The position numbers and the translations under genes are program-made. Positions 20,925 through 32,005 of a DNA stretch of 64,000 bases are shown here, one piece after another (the first letter of the stretch is position 1; each line of letters starts with the position of its first letter). Origin of the DNA: Amphibalanus amphitrite. Lineage: Eukaryota > Arthropoda > Thecostraca > Balanomorpha > Balanidae. The stretch spans positions 1 to 64,000 of the forward strand of contig NW_024882191.1 of assembly GCF_019059575.1 (NCBI RefSeq), written 5' to 3'. The notes under the pieces are model-generated. The model was given only the letters and a program-made list of their open reading frames with translations. It searched no databases and was not told the DNA's origin.

Positions 20925-21290
20925 CCGAACTGTCCTCTCCCACCGGCGGACAGGCCGAGCGTCCAGTGTCCGCAGGATGTCCGCACCGTGTCCGCTGGGT
21001 GTCCGCTGGGCAGCGCGCCGCTCCAACCCCGCTCACCTCGGGTCGTCGTTCAGCGGAGCGCCGCGGGTGACTGTGCCGGCGTCACCGGCGGCGGCGGACG
21101 TCATCCGACCGGCCGCAGCCCGCGGCTACGCCCGGCTGACCCCGCCGCGCCCGGCGCGCCGCGTGCAACAAGGGCGCGCGCCGGCCGGCGGCGGCCACCA
21201 GCCGTGCCCCTCTGCGCCGGCCGGCCAGCGCCGGAAGGGGTAGGTCGTGTCCGGCAGCCCCGGCCAGCGCGGCGTCCGCGAATGGCTTTG
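20925..21290. promoter_or_regulatory. CpG-rich block upstream of the signal-peptide exon
   Basis: Very high G+C and CpG just 5' (minus strand) of ATG 20922. Degenerate TGTCCGCNGG units lie at 20960-21010. It could be the promoter and 5' UTR of the minus-strand gene. No TATA box is identified. Confidence 0.35.
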
Positions 21291-21643
21291 TTTGGATGCA
21301 CCGGTCTGTCGTCGTCCGCATACAGGGGTCATGGCGGCTCAGCGGGCCGTGGCGATGGATTACATATCGTGGCCTTGATGTTCGACTTTACCAGACATCA
21401 CATGTGGAGAGACGGCAGGTGCTGAAAGCCTGAAAGACTTTGATGGCACGCGCACGGTCCAACAGGCCTAAGGTCTTCCGAAACACCCGTGATCTCTGCC
21501 ACACTCAGCTAAACTCTCGAGGCTTGGCAGTTGAACTCAGATTGCATCTGAGCACACATTTGGTCTCAGACCTAAGCGAAAGAGCTTAAACGTACTATTG
21601 AATGTTCTCGCTCTTTTTTTCTCACAGGCCATGAGCCGATTTG

Positions 21644-22530
21644 TTAACCCTCGCATGTGTAGGGGGGTCGGATGGACCCCCCATGGTTTTTCGCGAATAC
21701 CTCGCGTAAAAAGCGGCCAATCGCAACGAAACTTTCAGTACCTTCGTATTGATCAATTTTACACCTACCCTGAAAATTTTATGACCCTGACCCAAATGAC
21801 CTTTGACCTGTGACCTCTGTTCCGAAACCATGTTTGGCCGGAATCGCGATTCCGCGTATGTCGGCTTGCATTAGCCGCGCGTTTGCAAGCTTTTCATGGT
21901 TTCAAACGTTCAAACATGTGATTTGCTGTTGCTCCCATGCATAAGGGTAGGTGTCAAGGTCACTTGAAGGTCAGGTCAGGTCATTGACCTTGATGACCTT
22001 TGGTGACCTCGACTCACATTTTCGAGTTTTACATGTTTCTAGGCTAGTTTTTGGAGCTGAATTCGAATTTAGCAACCATTTGAACATTTACGAAGTAGTT
22101 TTGGTGACTTCATAACATGTTACGAAGCTGTCAGAGACGGTTGATACCTACTACGAATACCCGGCAAAACCCTTACTGGTTGACCTGACCTGACCTGACC
22201 CGACCTGGTCTAAATGCTTATAGATTTCATCTGTGATCAAGACTAACACGATATTCGTGAACAGCACCCTGAAAAACCCCTTAGCAGCCACACTTTACGA
22301 CTCTCTAACAGGTCCCGATTTTCCCGACTTTGGGTCATTGACCTGACCTGCAAGGTCAACCAATGACCTAGGACCTTAAAATTGGGTGACATCGGCTTGC
22401 TCTCGTCACGGGCAACACGCTCGTTTTTTCCGCGAAGCCTCGATCAGGGACCAAACGGCAAGGGGGGGTCCAACCGACCCCCCCCCTACACATTAGAAGC
22501 TGGCAAACGCCGCACAAATGCGATGGTTAA
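21644..22530 (+). mobile_element. TTAA / G-run-hairpin element, family A, copy 3
   Basis: The left end is TTAACCCTCGCATGTGTAGG (21644) and the right end CGCACAAATGCGATGGTTAA (22530), both with intact TTAA. G-run/palindrome/C-run hairpins lie at about 21661-21681 and 22460-22488. It contains the triple half-site 21797-21816, the (TGACC)n tract near 22180-22206, and paired AACATGTTACGAAG sites. No coding capacity. Confidence 0.75.
21797..21816 (-). promoter_or_regulatory. Triple AGGTCA half-sites with 1-bp spacers in family A copy 3
   Basis: On the plus strand TGACCT-T-TGACCT-G-TGACCT, so the DR1 arrangement of copy 1 is kept here in inverse orientation within the element. Function is inferred from known nuclear-receptor site rules only. 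Confidence 0.45.
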
Positions 22531-23698
22531 AGAATGTCAAAATCAAGAAAATTTGGCCAATGGTGACATTCGGGAACCCCATGCTTGGAACTGACCAGAA
22601 AGGTAAAATACAGGATACTTTCTTCGTATTTTTCAATGCTCTTTCGAGCTCTCCTTTCTGCGTGTCGTTACGTGGCCAAGAAGGTGAGTTAGAGGGGGCG
22701 TGAAAACTTGCCACTTTTCGGATCGATATGATCCAAATGAACCACAACCTGGCACATGTTTAAACGGCAGAATGCAACGTCTTTTTTTTTTGCAAATTTA
22801 CGGTCGATATTAGCGAGCGAAGACGGCCGGCCCACAAGTGTCAACTGGCCCCTGTCCTGGTTCTCATGTCCACGTGTTGTGTGTCATAGGGGCTGAGACG
22901 GGACGGGGGAAGTCTTGGACGCGACCCATCCGGTGCGAGACCTCGCCGGTGACGACGTGACCGACGCAGCCTGACGAGAGCGACAAAGTGCGCTGCATTT
23001 GTGTCAGCTGTATTTTGCTCATTTTAACCGTTTGCGCATCAATCTAGAAATCAAAACAGACTTTGATGCGTAGATGAACTATATCTTTATTTGGTCCTCC
23101 GTGTGACGAACTGATTGATCGAGAACGAGTACGCACGAGCGAAGCGGTAAATGAGGGCGAAAACAGGGCTAACAGTCGACCTACCACAGTCTCAAAAATA
23201 TGATATCTGTTTTACTCAGCATGTGTTGTAAGTACCCATCTACCCATCATTGTAAGTACCCATATGGGAAAGTTAGGTACTGAAAGACTGATATTAGTGA
23301 CATCGGAATATCTACTTCAGAATAAATTACGGGTCACGGGCACCGGCACAAGCCGATAACTATGTTACCTAAATTGTTGCCCTATGCAACAGCGGCATCA
23401 TAAACAAAAAGGACATTACGAAAATGCTGATAAAAGTCAAATACCGAGGCTGTTTTATAGTCAAAAGATGCTGCACCGATATTGACTGAAACAAAACATG
23501 CTAGACTGCTAGAATATTGTCTGACATGACACTCTCATGACGCCAAGAAACAGTCTTTACACATTCCCTAATGTGCAAGGTATTATTGCAGCAAAGGTCG
23601 CTCAGCTGTTCTACTAAAGGTTCAAGTAAGTACATAAACCCGAAATAAAAAGTGTTTAACTCCAGCACAAAAGTGCAACAAAAGAAGCATATCAAAAA
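22531..23698. other. Unassigned sequence downstream of the reductase gene
   Basis: No gene, RNA or element is recognised. AAATAAA-type polyadenylation signals for the minus-strand reductase may lie within 23640-23698 (TTTATTT-like sequence near 23640), but this is weak. Confidence 0.35.
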
Positions 23699-25041
23699 TC
23701 AAAATATGACGATGTCGCGGTGGCTGACTCCGGCCTGCCGGAGGTAGCTGCGGACGGCCTCCACCAGGCCCTGAGGGCCGCAGACCAGGTATCTGGTGCC
23801 GGTGCCGGGCTGCCGGGCGGCGGCCAGCACGTCACGCCGCTGGATCCGCCGGCGGGTGACCGTCTCGCCGGGCCACGGCCGCTCGCCGTCCTCCTCCGGC
23901 CCGGTCACGAACAGCTCGTAGGTGATGCGGCCGGAGCGCGCCCAGCGGGCCAGCCGGCGGCGCGGGAACACCTCCTGCAGCCGGCGGACGGACAGCAGCA
24001 GCGTCAGCCGCGGCGCGGCCGGCCGCGCCACCGCCTCCGCCATCAGGCCGACCAGCGGCGCCACACCGGTGCCGGCGGCGAGCAGCACCAGTCGCCGGTC
24101 GGTCGGCCGCGGCCGGTAGCCGCCGAAAGGACCGCTCCAGAGCGCCGTCTGGCCCACCCGCCAGCGGCGCACCCGGCTCGACATGGCGCCGGACGGGTAC
24201 AGACGGATGTACACCTCGAAGTAGCCGACGGCCCGCGGGTCCGAGACGGGTCCGTAGGCGCGCGTGACGGCGCGTCCGTCGGCGTCGGCGGCCCTCAGCA
24301 GCAGGTGGGAGCCGAGCGGGTGTCGCAGCGCGGCGCCGGTCGGCAGCTGGAACCGATAGACGGCCGCCGAGTCGGACACGGCCGTCACAGCCACCAGCGG
24401 CAGCGCCGTGAAACAGTGGGGCAGCAGCGCGGTGTGCGCGCCGCCGCCGGGCCCGGAGCCGTTCCGGGCCGCGGCGGCGGCGGCGGACTCCCCCCAGGGC
24501 TGGGCGGCGCAGAGGGCGGCCGGACCCCGCCGGCACCAGCCGCCAGCCGAGCCACTGGAAAACGGGCTCCGGTCGTCCACGAACGCCTCACCTGCGACAG
24601 AATAGCACGGCCGTCGTCACTTAGAGAATCTAACAACGATGTTATGGTGATCGGCTGTGTTGCTGTTCATTGTTCAATGATCTTGACATACTTTTTACTT
24701 TTTACACGGTCAGTGGTGATAATTGAATGTCATAAAATGAATGATTCCTCCGGAGTGTCTTCCCCACTGACCTGAGACTCCGGAGTGATTTCCCCACTGA
24801 CCTGAGACACCGGAGTGTCTCCCCACTGACCTGAGACTCCGGAGTGTCTCCCCACTGACCTGAGACTCCGGAGTGTCTCCCCACTGACCTGAGACACCAG
24901 AGTGTCTCCCCACTGACCTGAGGCTCCGACAGGCGCCTCAGCCACTCCCGAGCACCCCGATGACGTCACGGTCAGCGCGGTCAGACCGGCCACGACTAGC
25001 AGCGTCAGAGTGGGCGGCGGCGGGGCCCGGCGAGCTGTCAT
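23699..25041 (-). CDS. CYB5RL: NADH-cytochrome b5 reductase-like protein (two exons)
   Basis: Exon 1 is 25041-24918 and exon 2 is 24591-23699; donor CAG|GTCAGT, acceptor CGCAG|GTGAG, phase 1, stop TGA at 23701-23699. The 338-residue product is close to the usual CYB5RL size. Residues 1-41 include a hydrophobic stretch (TLTLLVVAGLTALTV) that could be a signal or membrane anchor. The FAD-binding half carries RAYGPVSDP (about 152) where the family has RAYTP-like, then GYFEVYIRLYPSG and GPFGGY (about 195). The NADH-binding half has LLAAGTGVAPLVGLM (about 212) and YLVCGPQGLVEA (about 309), ending IVIF. These are the ferredoxin-reductase family motifs; the enzyme would pass electrons from NADH through FAD to a haem or one-electron acceptor. 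The cysteine-rich N-terminal motif of some relatives is not evident. The coding GC is extreme and the opposite strand is also open, which is a compositional shadow. Confidence 0.88.
24755..24925. repeat. Minisatellite, unit about 28 bp, six copies, inside the reductase intron
   Basis: Units (minus strand) read CTCCGGAGTCTCAGGTCAGT and GGGGAGACA. Each unit contains CTCAG|GTCAGT, identical to the exon 1 donor site of the reductase gene, and the first unit includes the real junction (24918/24917). Confidence 0.88.
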
Positions 25042-25341
25042 TGCGCTCAGCGGGCCGACGGCTACCGGGTGCCGTCAGACGAGCAGCTCGGGCCGTGCAC
25101 ACACCCATCTGCTGAATAACGGGAGCAGCTGTCAGACCAACTCCGTCACTCCGAACAGCGGCGTCAGCCCAATACGGCAACACGTGAGTCAGCTAAATGT
25201 AACAATTCGACTCGAACCGCGCTGGCAGGGGAAGGGGGGTGACGTTCTCCTTGACAAATGTTTTCGATAGCTCTGAGCACTTTTGTGACGTATTCAGGAG
25301 CAAAAATCATGTACCTGCCCGCTAAAAACGCCACATGGTCG
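25042..25341. promoter_or_regulatory. 5' flank of the reductase gene
   Basis: About 300 bases between the reductase start codon and the hAT insertion. It should contain its promoter and 5' UTR if exon 1 is correct. No TATA box or known element is identified. Confidence 0.3.
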
Positions 25342-27141
25342 CAATGGCGTATCCAGGGGGGAGGCCAAGAGGCCATGGCCTCCCCCTTTGGGATCAGACA
25401 TGCAAGTGGGCCCTTTGGGTCACTTGAGTGCAGTGACGTACCCAAGGGGGCCACGGGAGCCCCTGAGGTCCAAGGGTAACTCAGGGGAACCAGCGTGACG
25501 AAGGCGTTATGGGTCTCCCTGCACCAGTACTACAGAATGTCTTTTACTCGAAAAAAACAATATCAAAGAGCGATATCTATCACAGTCACAAACACAGAGG
25601 GCCCCTAACTACCTGAGAGCCCTGGGTACCTGAGGGGCCCCCTGGTTACCTGAGGAGCCCTGGTTATCTGACGAGCCCCTAGTTACCTGAGGGCCCCCTG
25701 ATTATCTGAGGGGCCCCTGGTTGCCCGAGAGGTTCCTGGTTGTCTAAGGGACCCCTGGCTACCCAAGGAGCCCCTGGTCACCTGAGGGGTCCCTGGTTAT
25801 CTGAAGGGCCCTGGTTACCTGAGGGCCCCTGGTCACGGGACCCCTGTTTACCTGAGGGGCCCCTGGTTACCTGAGGGACCCCTGGTTATCTGAAGGACTC
25901 CTGGTAAAGGACCCCTGGTTACGATGGCCCCTGGTTACCTGAGGGGCCCCTGGTTACCCGAGGGGCCTCCGGTTACCTGAGGGACCTCTGGTTATCTGAG
26001 TGTCCCCTAGTTACCCAAGGGGCCCCTGATCCCCTGGATGGCCCCTGGCCAGTCATCTGAAGAAGGTCACCTGAAGGGCCCATGTTTACCCGGGGAGTAC
26101 CTGGTTATCTGAAGGGATTCTGCTGTCACATGAAGGCCCTTAGTTGTCCGTGGAGTCCCTGGTATAACCGGCCTTTGATTATCAGAGGGTCTCCTGGTCA
26201 CGGTAACCTGGTGGGCCCCTGATCAATTGAAAAGCCTCTGCAGTCACCTGAGAGGCCCCTGATTGCCTTAACGGCCCCTGATCACTTGGATTCAATGGCA
26301 TAGCCAGGGGGCGAGGGACACGTGTCCGTTATGTGGTTTAGGGTCCCCTCGGGCCCGAGGGGCCCTACGGTGCCAATTGACATCAGAGGGTCCGCGCTGG
26401 CCACGCTTCAACTGGAAAGGAGTGAAAGGACACCACGGGGCTTTTGAGAACACGTCATGGGCTCTTATGTAGCCACACTTATCTCCAGAAGGGCCCCAAC
26501 CCAGGTTCTGAAGGACCTTGCCGGCCTCTGACTGAGGGCCCTTACCGACCAATGAGGGATCAGCTGTAAGGGCCCCACACCTGTTTGTTATTCCCCCACG
26601 GCCCACACCAGTATTTCTGAGGGCCCTTACAATGGCGACTGGGAGGGCCCTCACCGGCCACCGCCACCTCTAAGGGTCCCACACCAGCGCCTCTTAACGG
26701 CCTACATCGGCGGCTCTGAAGGCCCGCTCACCGGCGCCTCCGAGGGCCCTATACCAGCGCATCTAACGGCCACTTACCAGCGACTCTGAGGGCCTCTTAC
26801 CGGCATCTCTGAGGTTCCCTTGCCGGCCTATGAAGGGCCACTAGTAACTTTCAGGGTCCCATACATGCCTATGACAGCCCCTACCAACGTCTCTAAGCCC
26901 TAAGGCCCCCACAACGGCGCCTGTGTGGACCCCGCACCAGCGCATCTGACGGCCTTTCATAGACACGTCTGAGGGACCAACACCGGTGACTCTGAGCGGC
27001 TCGCTCGCTTCGTTTCTTCAGTGGCAAAGAACCGCACCTGTGCGTGGGTTAAGTATGCTACCACTGGGCCCCTAAGGTAAGGGTGGGGCCCCCTTGAGCA
27101 GGTTTGGCCTCCCCCTTTTCAAGATCCTGGATACGCCACTG
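25342..27141. mobile_element. 1.8-kb hAT-type element filled with minisatellite, 8-bp target duplication
   Basis: The ends CAATGGCGTATCCAGG (left) and CCTGGATACGCCACTG (right) are inverted repeats. CATGGTCG flanks both sides (25334-25341 and 27142-27149). The interior from about 25590 is a long degenerate array of GGCCCCTGGTTACCTGAG-like units, shifting after 26480 to GGGCCCTNACCGGCG-like units. A second left-type end (CAATGGCATAGCCAGG, 26293) lies inside, hinting at nesting or internal duplication. No transposase. Confidence 0.85.
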
Positions 27142-27349
27142 CATGGTCGATATTCATACACCATTGCAAATCAAATTTCATTGTCTTTATAGGAATTAAT
27201 TTTGTCTCAAAACATTTTGCAAAGTGGGATGCAAGAGCTATGGAAAAGCGCTTGGTATAAGGCAATTTAAGACAATTATTTCTTTTCAACATATGGTTAG
27301 CTTGTTTACATCGTTTTCATGGCATGCGGTAAAATATACCTCCATGCTA
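27142..27349. other. Short AT-rich spacer
   Basis: Nothing recognised. Confidence 0.4.
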
Positions 27350-27706
27350 TAAAACTGTAGTAACGCCTAGCGGTAACAGTACCTACAACATGGTTCAGAA
27401 ATCTGCGGTACAGTATAACTTCAGGCGCAAGACGTAGTGACATCGAACGGCAATGGTGTAACAGGAGATTTGCGGTACAGCATAACTTCAGGCGCAAACA
27501 GTCATGACATCTAGCGGCAGCGGTATAACATAGGCTTGAAGATGTGCGGTACAGCATAACTTCAGGCGCAAACAGTCGTGACATCTAGCGGCAGCGGTAT
27601 AACATAGGCTTGGAGATGTGCGGTACAGCATAACTTCAGGCGCAACAGTGGTGGCATCTAGCGGCAGCGATATAACATAGACTTGGAGATGTGCGGTACA
27701 GCATAA

Positions 27707-27758
27707 CCACGGATCACCTAATGATCCGTAATAATGATCCCACCTATGTGATCCGTGG
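27707..27758. mobile_element. 52-bp miniature element with 11-bp inverted ends
   Basis: CCACGGATCAC at the left and GTGATCCGTGG at the right, flanked by CATAA on both sides (27702-27706, 27759-27763). It interrupts one 74-bp satellite unit, so the empty site is known from the sister units. Confidence 0.85.
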
Positions 27759-27845
27759 CATAACTTCAGGCGCAAACAGTCCTGACATCTAGCGGCAGCG
27801 GTATAACATAGGCTTGGAGACGTGCGGTACAGCATAACTTCAGGC

Positions 27846-28952
27846 AGACGATCCGCTCCAGACCGTTTTCACCCGGTTTTCTACCGCTACCGTGACGCCC
27901 TTGACGTCACACATGACACAGCGATATACCCACCGTGACGTGCGCCGTGACGGTCGCTTCTGTTTGTTGCTGCCGGCTAAATGCGGATACGGAGAGATTG
28001 CAATCGGAAGAACAAGTCAGGCAGGTTATGTCTCTGAATTCATAACCTAAAGCTCCAGACAAAAGCCGTAGGTATAAGTCATGCGAGGCAGTGCCGGCGC
28101 AAGGCTGATGTAAAGCCTGCCTGTCTTTGACTTTGTGTCTGGACTCGTGTTGGCTATCTTTTAGCCGCCGGCGCAGTACCTTTATCCCAAGAACGGTTTG
28201 TATAACACAGATAGACGGCCGGCTATGCTAAGTGCCACAAAAGGTGCGATAGGCTTCATTTGCCCAGCATGTCATGACGCTGTGACACTTGTTGAATGTT
28301 GGTGTCATCAATTTTCTGCTGGGGGTGTGTGGGGGGGGGGGGGGTAATTTTAGTCAACGACCTTTGCCAAATTGTATGGACTTTGACTGAAGGGCAAGTG
28401 TCTGATAGACCGACTGCTGGGTATTTGGCTATGGCATATGCAAAATGCAAGCAAGAATGTCCACTTTTGCAATTTGACGTGCAGAGCTAAGGCCTAAGTA
28501 TGTCTATGAGCTGCTTATAACGGTCAGAGATAGGCACCCCGGTGTTGGAAGGCGACTTTCCTGCACGGTCTTGACTCCGTTATATGATCAGGACGTGGAC
28601 TGCCGGGCCGGTCGGCGGCTGCAGTCTGCGGCGGACTGTCGGATACACACGGCTCCCTCCGGCTGCTGCCGGGGTGTGCCGGCTGTCCCACTGAGGCACG
28701 CCATGTCGCTCTGACCACCTGGATACAGAGGAATACGGACGGGACGCGGCGACGGCGGCACGCGAAACCGCGAAACCGGAAGGCCGCACCGCGTCGTGGG
28801 ATGGCGGGTGTTGGACATCAGCTGGACGGAATAACTAGCTTTCTTTGATTTTTGTTGACGGATCGCAATTCATAAGAACTCAGAAATCAGTAAGTGATCT
28901 TGCTAAAGCCACCGCCCATCAGCTGCTGCAGCTCACCTGTGAACTAACCCGT
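27846..28952. mobile_element. 1.1-kb insertion in the satellite array
   Basis: The array stops at CTTCAGGC (27838-27845) and restarts with CTTCAGGC (28953-28960), consistent with an 8-bp duplication around an insert. The insert has no clear inverted ends and no recognised protein. Alternatively the array was captured around unique sequence. Confidence 0.5.
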
Positions 28953-29164
28953 CTTCAGGCGCAAACAGTGCTGACATCTAGCGGCAGCGGTATAACATAG
29001 GCTTGGAGATGTGCGGTACAGCATAACTTCAGGCGCAAACAGTCGTGACATCTAGCGGCAGCGGTATAACATAGGCTTGGAGATGTGCGGTGCAGCATAA
29101 TTTCAGGTGCGTGTTATAGTGATTTCTTTAGCGGCAGCTTCATGCATGTGAACTTTGATACCAC

Positions 29165-29471
29165 ATAAGTAAGGCGTAAGCCCTAACTGCAGCCGTCATG
29201 ACGTCTCACACAGAACACGCTCTCTCACAGCGGCAGGACTCTCAGGCTTTGGCTCTCGCCCAGGGCTTCGACTAGGCAACCGTCCAAGCGGCCACCGGCG
29301 CCCCTGCCGGCCCGCCCAGTCCTTCAGAGATAGGCCGCGGCTGATTCCAGTCTTCCTGGCTCTACCCGTTTACTCTTCGTCAGACTCGAAGCGATTTCAG
29401 TCCGGGTCCGGGGGTGGCCGTGGCGCTACACCAGCGCCCCTGGCGGCCGAGACACTAGTAGTGTCCTCTCG

Positions 29472-29480
<9 letters not shown>
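29165..29480. other. Unassigned GC-rich spacer
   Basis: No gene or RNA recognised. Confidence 0.35.

Positions 29481-29536
<56 letters not shown>
29481..29536 (+). repeat. (GA)n microsatellite
   Basis: Alternating GA, about 56 bases with a GGAGG interruption. Confidence 0.95.
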
Positions 29537-29539
<3 letters not shown>

Positions 29540-29629
29540 GCTCAGCTCTTGACACCCAGGCTCAGCAGCTACTACTACTACCTACTAGCGGCCGGCTCGG
29601 CTCCTGACGACACTTGTTCACCTCCTGAC

Positions 29630-30085
29630 GGCGCACTGACTCAGCTCCTGACACCACTGACTCAGTTCCTGACGACACTGACTCAGCTCCTGACGACACT
29701 GACTCAGCTCCTGACACCACTGACTCAGCTCCTGACGACACTGACTCAGCTCCTGACAACACTGACTCAGCTCCTGACGACACTGACTCAGCTCCTGACA
29801 ACACTGACTCAGCTCCTGACGACACTGACTTGCTCCTGACGGCGCCGGGCCGGCTCCTGACAACACTGACTCAGCTCCTGACGGCACTGACTCAGCTCCT
29901 GACACCACTGACTCAGTTCCTGACGACACTGACTCAGCTCCTGACGACACTGACTCAGATCCTGACGACACTGACTCAGCTCCTGACGGCACTGACTCAG
30001 CTCCTGACGACACTGACTCAGCTCCTGACAACACACCCAGCTCCTGACGACACTGACTCAGCTCCTGACGGCGCCGGGTCGGCTC
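29630..30085. repeat. 21-bp minisatellite (CTGACTCAGCTCCTGACGAC), about 21 copies
   Basis: The period of 21 is a multiple of three, so both strands show long open frames of 7-residue repeats (SQCRQEL / TQLLTTL). No start context, splice sites or conservation support a protein. Confidence 0.92.
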
Positions 30086-30219
30086 CTCCCTCAGGAGCAG
30101 GACGCGTGTAAGCACCAGCTCCTCGTCTCCCGGGGCCGCGGTGTCGACTCGTGTCGCAGTGTCGACTCGCGTCCGCTGTGAGGGCGCCACCGTCGTCCTC
30201 TGTGGCGGTGCTAGTGTGG

Positions 30220-30400
30220 GACCTGCCGCGGCAGTGGGCCCACCTGCTGGAGGGCCACCCAGGGCAGCGGGTCCTGCTGTAGGGCCTGCTGTAGGACCTC
30301 CCTCGCCTGTAAGGCCTATTATGGGACCTGCTGTGAGGCCTCCCACGGCTGTAGGGTTTGTAGGGCCTACTGCAGGGGCCAGGGCCTGTCGTGGGGCCTC
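30220..30400. repeat. Degenerate TGTAGGGCCTGCTG repeats
   Basis: Short imperfect units of about 15-18 bp. No protein is supported. Confidence 0.5.
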
Positions 30401-30619
30401 TTCGGCGGTGGAACCCGCGCCCGCTACTCGCTAGTGCCCAAAACGGCCCATTTAGAGGAATCATTCGTCGTAGATATTGCGAGAACGAGCTTGTTTCTTT
30501 CCAATATGGCAGACGCTTCGATTCAGTATTCAGGAAGGCTATACGAACTGCGGCCGGAACTGTCTCTGCCGCTGCGATGCACCGTCGGTGGTCCGCACAG
30601 TCAAGTGGTTCCAACCTAA

Positions 30620-32005
30620 CTTATTATTCCATAGCTCTGCAATGGCTTTTTTAGGCCGCAACAGCTTACTCCCACCAAAGCAGACAAGCTGTAAACTACA
30701 TACCACCCGACATGACTTACCGCGAGTGGGGGGCGACATCCGGCCGCCCGGCTGACGCAGGAGGTGTGACCCGGCCTCGGACGGTTCACTGGTTCAGGCT
30801 CACTGCAGGCTGGGATGGTTTCCAAATGCGAAACGATCATGAATGAAAAAGTTTGTCTGATATTTTGTTACACTTAATCGGTAATAAAAAAGAAAGGTAG
30901 ATGGACAGGTGATTGCATAGGCCTCCGTCTCATGCATTTAATGCTGCCCTTTGAAATGCACACGGTTTTAACTAGTGAAAAACAACATACCGTCAGTCAT
31001 CATAAATAGTAAAGTTAGTTTTGTTTGAAATTTGTCGGAAAAGGTTCCCATAGAAGGGAAAAGAAAAACTGTGTTATTAGAATAAATTGATCATGTTTAT
31101 ATTGATAATTTAACATAATGTTTTTTGTTTTGTTAAGCTGCCAGACGTTTTAATTTCATACTCTTATTGCAATCACGTGAATAGGTTTAATATGTACTTT
31201 AACTGTTTAGCCTCAAGCCCATTGACTTTTAATTGATCAATCGGTAGCCAGTCAAGTTTGCATGCCTCGAGACAAAATAATAATGGTGTAAAATGTCACA
31301 TGCCGCCCAAATATACAAGTATGTTATCGCTTTGTTTTTCTTTTTAGAGCAATGAGCGCGGAAGTGTTACCTTTTCTCGCTGTTCAATAAATGGTTTATT
31401 CCTTGGCCATTTCTTGCCCACGGCTGCATAGGCGTCGCTAAAAATGTTCGGTTGGGGGCAAAATCCAATTTGGTAATAACTCATGCCTTTATCATTAATC
31501 ACACGTTATATGTCATTCGACGCGCCATTGGCGCGAGGAAGGCAACGGTGACAAAGGTTTTTCTATAGCCATTAAATGTAAAAAGTATGTTCTTTAGAGA
31601 AGAGTGAGGACGACTTCGGTAAAATCAATACTAAACCCATTACATATTATGTCGGGTTAAGCAGGGCAGAGCCTTTTAATGCGGAGGGCAGAGTGGGTCT
31701 GTAAGATTCCTCTCTCCTCAGACCTGCGCAACTTCTTCCGATTCTCAACTAGAAGAAGTTCAAAATGATACAGGCAATCGGTTCGCCTCTCTAAAAATAT
31801 ATATTATTTCATGCACAGTGTCTGTGATGTATTTTCAGGGGTCTTCGTTTTAACTCCGACCCTGATTTCCAAAATCAACTCCGACTCCGGTCAGAGCCAT
31901 CGAATCTGCCGGTTTTGGGTCAGCAAGAACCTCTGTTGCCTCAAGAGCTCGGCTGCGCTATTAGAAGTTAGCAAAGGTTTTCAGAAATCTCCGAAGATTC
32001 GTGTT
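30620..32005. other. Unassigned, mostly AT-rich stretch
   Basis: No gene or RNA is recognised. CATAGGCGTCGCTAAAAATG at 31429 looks like the end of a hAT-type MITE, but its partner end was not found. Confidence 0.35.

Larger units (their letters stand above)
27350..29110. repeat. 74-bp satellite array (CTTCAGGCGCAAACAGTC unit), twice interrupted
   Basis: About seven good copies and two or three decayed ones share ACATCTAGCGGCAGCGG, TATAACATAGGCTTGGAGA and TGTGCGGTACAGCATAA. The array is split by a 52-bp MITE (27707-27758) and by a 1.1-kb insertion (27846-28952), and resumes at 28953. Open frames across it are repeat artefacts. Confidence 0.88.

Noticed and set aside
23720..24775. A 351-codon plus-strand frame opposite the reductase gene
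   Set aside because: It is a GC-rich shadow; the minus strand carries the recognisable flavin and NADH motifs and proper splice sites.
29630..30346. Long open frames of 7-residue repeats on both strands
   Set aside because: A 21-bp minisatellite is open in several frames by arithmetic; there is no start context, splice site or domain.
30506..30619. ATG in a good context opening MADASIQYSGRLYELRPELS
   Set aside because: Only 37 codons to a stop, with no clear donor or matching exon nearby; a real first exon is possible but not supported.
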